A stretch of 9,428 bases of DNA from an uncultured Erysipelotrichaceae bacterium. GTDB lineage: Bacteria > Bacillota_I > Bacilli_A > RFN20 > CAG-288. A program made the position numbers and the translations under genes. The notes under the pieces are model-generated. The model did not search any database. It was not told where the DNA came from and saw only the letters and a program-made list of their open reading frames with translations. Positions 6,435 through 9,428 of the stretch are shown in pieces. The first letter of the stretch is position 1. Each line of letters begins with the position of its first letter. The DNA is taken from contig CACXYG010000040.1 of the NCBI GenBank assembly GCA_902771745.1, positions 1 to 9,428 of the forward strand, given 5' to 3'.

Positions 6435-6722
6435 ATGGCTAACTTTGAGTGTCCTAATTGCGGAAATATCGTTCCCGAATCTGATAGATGCTGTAAATAT
6501 TGTGGCACTGCTAATCCAAACTTCAGCAATCCCAAGAAAGTTTTCAACAACATTACTTCCACTTTGAATTCTACTTTTGGTTCAAGTAATAACCCCTCTT
6601 CTAGCTCTTCTGCCTCTTCTGCGAAATCAAAGAAACAATTCTCGGTTGGTATCTTTGTCCTTTTGCTCATCTTCTTCTGGCCAGCCGCAATTATCTATTT
6701 ACTCGTTACAACTGCTTCATAA
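6435..6722 (+). CDS. Zinc-ribbon protein with C-terminal membrane anchor
   Basis: A 95-residue protein in three parts. An N-terminal zinc ribbon has C6/C9 and C20/C23 with the same CxxC-x10-CxxC spacing as the two ribbons at the end of the SPFH protein; C19 is an extra cysteine. A Ser/Asn-rich flexible linker covers about 41-63. One membrane helix (about 69-91, VGIFVLLLIFFWPAAIIYLL) is followed by only four residues, so the ribbon should face the cytoplasm like a tail-anchored protein. GGGAGAA lies just before the ATG at 6435. It is the last gene of the SPFH operon. A likely role is to recruit or anchor a cytoplasmic partner at the membrane. B. subtilis YdjG is a zinc-ribbon membrane protein next to YdjI, which makes the comparison reasonable, but this protein is much shorter. 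Confidence 0.82.
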   Translation: MANFECPNCGNIVPESDRCCKYCGTANPNFSNPKKVFNNITSTLNSTFGSSNNPSSSSSASSAKSKKQFSVGIFVLLLIFFWPAAIIYLLVTTAS

Positions 6723-6729
6723 TTACTTG

Positions 6730-6757
6730 GGTCACCTTCTTGGAGGGTGACCTTTTT
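6730..6757 (+). terminator. Terminator of the SPFH operon
   Basis: GGTCACC (6730-6736) pairs exactly with GGTGACC (6746-6752) around a 9-nt loop, followed by five T. It lies 7 bp after the stop of the zinc-ribbon gene. Confidence 0.88.
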
Positions 6758-6780
6758 GTATGGGTCCTGCTAACTCCCTC

Positions 6781-6809
6781 TTAAAATATATATGTGTTTC
6801 AGGTATAAT
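6781..6809 (+). promoter_or_regulatory. Promoter of the CNNM/CorC gene pair
   Basis: TTAAAA (6781-6786) and a perfect TATAAT (6804-6809) are 17 bp apart. The start point would be near 6816, only about 20 nt before the GTG start, with GAGGT (6820-6824) in between. Confidence 0.6.
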
Positions 6810-6835
6810 ATATTTTATTGAGGTAATTTTTCTAA

Positions 6836-7972
6836 GTGGACAGTATACTGTTATTAGCTGAAGTTGTTAGTGATGACGAAGTTCCTCTGGTATGGGGAAT
6901 GCCCTTGTGGGCCGCATGGATTGTCATCGGTGCATTATTGATTTTCACGGGTATGTTTTCGGCATGCGAGAATGCCTACTCAACCTGTAATAAATATCAT
7001 TTCCGTGCTGAAGCGGAAAAAGGAAAGAGATACGCTAAGATTATCACGAGTCTGGTAGACAGGTTTGATAATTCCTTAGTGGCCATTTTGGTTACGTCAA
7101 ATACCTTGGCGACGTTGATGTCTTTTATCTCTGCTATGGTTTGGTTACAGATCTCAAAGACTTCTGGTTGGGCTGATGGTGTGGAAGCCATCATCTCCAC
7201 AGTTGTCATGGGTTTCTTGTTCTATGTTGTCGCTGATACCATTCCTAAGGTCATCTCTAGAGCGATTCCTGATAAAATTGCTGTTCTGATGGCTTATCCA
7301 TTGAGAGTGTTACAGATCATATTATTCCCAATTATTTGGGTATTTAAAAAGTTGTTAACGTTTATTCATAAGAAGTTACACTTAAAAGATGAAAGCTTGT
7401 TAAGTAAGGAAGACTTGTTATTTGAAGCAAATCAGGCCATTAATGACGACGCGGATATCCTAGAAGATGAAGAGAGTGAAGAGGAGCCGGAAAAACTCTT
7501 TGAGAAAGATGAAACGGAAATCTTTAACCACGTCTTATCTTTCGATGAGATGACCGTGGCTCAGGTTTATGTTCCTTTGAGAAATACGTTTGCTTTAGAT
7601 ATCAATGGTTTGACTGCCAGCAGAGTCAACAAGGTCATCGAAGAGACCAATTATTCTCGTATCCCGATTTTTGATGAAGAAAAGAAAGATATCATCGGTG
7701 TTCTTGTTTTACGTATCTACTTTGAAGAATATATGAAGGATAAGCATCTAAGTATCCCTTCTATTTTGGAAGGTGTTGTTGAGATTCCTTTTGATATGAA
7801 GCTTGATGATGCTTTAGAAGAATTGAATTCTCAGAAACTGCATTTGGGTGTCGTCAAGAAAGATGGCGAAGTCATGGGTATTATCACCATGGAAGATATC
7901 CTAGAAGAAGTCGTCAATGATATTTCTGAGACTCCTACTCACGAATCAGATATGGAGGTGGAACATGAATAG
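6836..7972 (+). CDS. CNNM/CorC-type membrane protein with CBS pair, lacking the CorC_HlyC domain
   Basis: A 378-residue member of the DUF21/CNNM family, whose bacterial members (CorC, MpfA) move or control Mg2+ and related cations. The membrane domain (about 20-178) has four hydrophobic segments, FSACENA (41-47), SNTLATL (88-94) and ADTIPK (133-138) in place of the usual GExxPK. A strongly acidic linker (205-228) leads to two CBS motifs (about 242-300 and 303-360), with SRIPIFDEEKKDIIGVL in the first and GIITMEDILEE in the second. The CorC_HlyC domain that normally follows is absent. The GTG at 6836 is the best start, though its AGGT site is weak and rather far (11 nt). The last 8 bases overlap the next gene, so the two are translationally coupled. 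It is probably a partner or regulator of the full-length neighbour. Confidence 0.88.
   Translation: MDSILLLAEVVSDDEVPLVWGMPLWAAWIVIGALLIFTGMFSACENAYSTCNKYHFRAEAEKGKRYAKIITSLVDRFDNSLVAILVTSNTLATLMSFISAMVWLQISKTSGWADGVEAIISTVVMGFLFYVVADTIPKVISRAIPDKIAVLMAYPLRVLQIILFPIIWVFKKLLTFIHKKLHLKDESLLSKEDLLFEANQAINDDADILEDEESEEEPEKLFEKDETEIFNHVLSFDEMTVAQVYVPLRNTFALDINGLTASRVNKVIEETNYSRIPIFDEEKKDIIGVLVLRIYFEEYMKDKHLSIPSILEGVVEIPFDMKLDDALEELNSQKLHLGVVKKDGEVMGIITMEDILEEVVNDISETPTHESDMEVEHE
7877..7908 (+). repeat. 32-bp segment identical to 8937-8968 (copy 1)
   Basis: It encodes GIITMEDILEE at the end of the second CBS motif and is identical, base for base, to the segment 1060 bp downstream in the adjacent paralogue. 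Flanking sequence diverges at once on both sides. Confidence 0.9.
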
Positions 7973-9305
7973 TTCAATTACCTTCATTATCATTTATAGT
8001 ATCGCCTTGCTCTTCTTCTTGGTCTGTTCCTTTGTCTTTTCAAGTGCAGATATGACTTATGGCAGTGTTCCACTTCATAAGTTAGATGCTGAACTGAAAG
8101 GAAATCCAAATAAGAAATCCCTGATCAGAGCAAAAAGGCTTGCTGGTAACTACGACCGTACGATTACCACCATACTTTTTATGAACGATGTCGTCAACGC
8201 TGGCTTAGACTCCGTTTCTACTCTTCTTGGTGTCACCATCTGTGGTCTTGTCTTAAATCAAACTGGCACACCATATGAAGAAACCTGGGGTTTGGTTGCT
8301 TCTTTAAGTGTCTTAGTCTTTAAGATCACCTTTGGTGAAATTGTTCCTAAGTCGATTTCTAAAGTCAATAACTTAACCTTATCGAAAGCCTATTCTGGTT
8401 TGATCACGGCTTTGATGTATATCTTTGCTCCTATCACTTATCCAGTATCCTTGTTAGGTAGAGGTGTGGCTAAAGTGTTCAAGCAAACCGTTTCTGAAGA
8501 ACCTGTTGCAGAAGAAGAATTACATGAGATGGTCGATGAGATTGAAGAAAGAGGCCAGGTGGATGAAGATAAGGCCGATATGCTTCATGACACCATCAAA
8601 TATGCTACGACTCAAGCTAACGAGATCATGACGCCAAGAGTGGATGTCTATGCCATTGATATTGATGATCCATTAGAAGAAATCTTACAGGATCATGAAC
8701 TCTATCTCCATGGTCGTATTCCGGTCTATGAAGATACGATCGATAATGTCATCGGTTATATCCAGATGAAGACGTTGATGAAGCAGGTATTATCTGGTGA
8801 ACCATTCGAGTTGAAAGACTTGCTTCTAGAACCGATGAGATTCCCAGATACTGCTGAGATCAACGACATTTTACGTGAGTTTAAGAAGACCAAGAAACAG
8901 TTTGCTTTGGTCATTGATGAATATGGTGGTCTTGATGGTATTATCACCATGGAAGATATCCTAGAAGAGATTGTTGGTGAAATCTGGGACGAGAATGACC
9001 GTATGCAGGAACCGATTGTCGAAAGAGCGGATGGCTCTTATATCATCGATGGTGCTGTCACCTTAGCGGACTATTGTGATTTATTTGATATCGATTTTGA
9101 AAGCGTCAATACGGATTATGTCACCATCGGTGGCTTCTTGATTGAATTGTTGGATGATCAGTTTGCCAAAGTTGGAGATGAAGTTGATTTTGAAAATACG
9201 CATATCAAGGTCATCGCTTTAGATGATAATGATGCGGTCAGCAGAATCTTAGTTACTGTCAACAGTGAAGAAGACGAAGAAAAAGAAGAAAAGAACTCGG
9301 ACTAA
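7965..9305 (+). CDS. CNNM/CorC-type protein with CBS pair and CorC_HlyC domain
   Basis: A full-length 446-residue DUF21/CNNM protein, probably in Mg2+ or other divalent-cation homeostasis at the cytoplasmic membrane. The membrane domain (1-175) has hydrophobic segments at about 4-27, 66-96, 106-128 and 140-170, with FSSADMT (25-31), FMNDVVN (72-78) and the signature GEIVPK (124-129). Two CBS motifs follow (about 218-275 and 285-340), including MTPRVDVYAID, GRIPVYEDTIDNVIGY and DEYGGLDGIITMEDILEE-type features. The CorC_HlyC domain (about 350-432) ends the fold, and an acidic tail (434-446) follows. The ATG at 7965 is chosen because GGAGGTG lies just upstream (7954-7960); an ATG at 7917 in the same frame lacks such a site. 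It overlaps the previous paralogue by 8 bases (ATGAATAG). Confidence 0.93.
   Translation: MNSSITFIIIYSIALLFFLVCSFVFSSADMTYGSVPLHKLDAELKGNPNKKSLIRAKRLAGNYDRTITTILFMNDVVNAGLDSVSTLLGVTICGLVLNQTGTPYEETWGLVASLSVLVFKITFGEIVPKSISKVNNLTLSKAYSGLITALMYIFAPITYPVSLLGRGVAKVFKQTVSEEPVAEEELHEMVDEIEERGQVDEDKADMLHDTIKYATTQANEIMTPRVDVYAIDIDDPLEEILQDHELYLHGRIPVYEDTIDNVIGYIQMKTLMKQVLSGEPFELKDLLLEPMRFPDTAEINDILREFKKTKKQFALVIDEYGGLDGIITMEDILEEIVGEIWDENDRMQEPIVERADGSYIIDGAVTLADYCDLFDIDFESVNTDYVTIGGFLIELLDDQFAKVGDEVDFENTHIKVIALDDNDAVSRILVTVNSEEDEEKEEKNSD
8937..8968 (+). repeat. 32-bp segment identical to 7877-7908 (copy 2)
   Basis: This is the second copy of the identical CBS-coding segment. It includes the same less common CTA leucine codon as copy 1. 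Confidence 0.9.
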
Positions 9306-9322
9306 ATCTGAGTTCTTTTTTT
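9289..9322. terminator. Bidirectional terminator overlapping the stop codon
   Basis: AAAAGAACTC (9289-9298) pairs with GAGTTCTTTT (9310-9319), extended inward by three pairs to a 13-bp stem with loop CTAAA. Seven T (9316-9322) end it on the plus strand. The left arm encodes the last residues of the CorC-type protein and the stop codon TAA lies in the stem-loop. A- and G-rich sequence on the left gives a T-rich tail on the minus strand, so it can also end the converging gene at the right edge. Confidence 0.88.
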
Positions 9323-9342
9323 AACATTTAGGATAATACCAA

Positions 9343-9428
9343 TTAAGTGTTGATATTCAAGATTTGCCTCTTTTGCAGCATGCTTCCCATAATCTTGGAC
9401 TCAAACTTCTCAAGCGACGGATTCTCAT
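9343..9428 (-). CDS. 3' end of a minus-strand gene, cut by the window edge
   Basis: The minus strand has an open frame from the right edge to a TAA at 9343-9345. It encodes a C-terminal piece of 27 complete codons including ENPSLEKFESKIMGSML and ending QKRQILNINT. The composition is protein-like and the frame ends 21 bp from a bidirectional terminator, which fits a converging gene. The other two minus-strand frames have stops here. The piece is too short to assign a family. Confidence 0.5.
   Translation of the reverse strand, partial: ENPSLEKFESKIMGSMLQKRQILNINT

Noticed and set aside
7917..7964. Upstream in-frame ATG at 7917 for the second CNNM gene
   Set aside because: No Shine-Dalgarno sequence precedes it, and the added 16 residues are not family-like. 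The ATG at 7965 follows GGAGGTG.

Overview
The window looks like chromosomal DNA of a low-GC Gram-positive bacterium (Bacillota). Strong AGGAGG-type ribosome binding sites, TATAAT promoters, hairpin/T-run terminators, a fused AdhE, an SPFH protein of the Bacillus YdjI type and Arg codons dominated by AGA all point that way. The compact layout and protein style suggest an Erysipelotrichia-like gut anaerobe, but that is an inference; no rRNA or other phylogenetic marker beyond L28 is present. I see no mobile element, CRISPR array, tRNA or rRNA.

Layout. Left end: a bidirectional terminator (6-40) and a second hairpin terminator (48-98) close the minus-strand gene rpmB (128-361, ribosomal protein L28). 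Upstream of it, also on the minus strand, is a small lipoprotein gene (517-879) with its own promoter and a perfect 12-bp palindrome next to the -35. A 436-bp intergenic region (880-1315) follows. It holds four TGCGCA palindromes spaced 30, 31 and 34 bp, the last one inside the adhE promoter. Then come adhE (1316-3958, bifunctional aldehyde/alcohol dehydrogenase) and, overlapping by one base, an APH/choline-kinase-fold gene (3958-4734). This fermentation operon ends at a strong terminator (4746-4785).

The middle operon (4914-6722) encodes a cytoplasmic SPFH protein with two C-terminal zinc ribbons, a four-helix membrane protein, and a small protein with an N-terminal zinc ribbon and a C-terminal membrane anchor. 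The set resembles the membrane-stress module around B. subtilis YdjG/YdjH/YdjI. It ends at a terminator (6730-6757). The right operon (6836-9305) encodes two adjacent, overlapping CNNM/CorC-type proteins (DUF21 plus CBS pair), the first lacking and the second having the C-terminal CorC_HlyC domain. They are likely to act together in Mg2+ or other divalent-cation homeostasis. The last terminator overlaps the second gene's stop codon. A minus-strand gene enters from the right edge (9343-9428).

The observations most worth checking are: an in-frame Shine-Dalgarno plus ATG at the ALDH/ADH domain junction of adhE, built from codons the gene otherwise avoids; the helically phased TGCGCA array at the adhE promoter; a kinase-like partner of AdhE with Asn in place of the usual metal-binding Asp; the two-way zinc-ribbon SPFH operon; and the paired CNNM proteins with reciprocal acidic substitutions and a shared 32-bp identical DNA segment.
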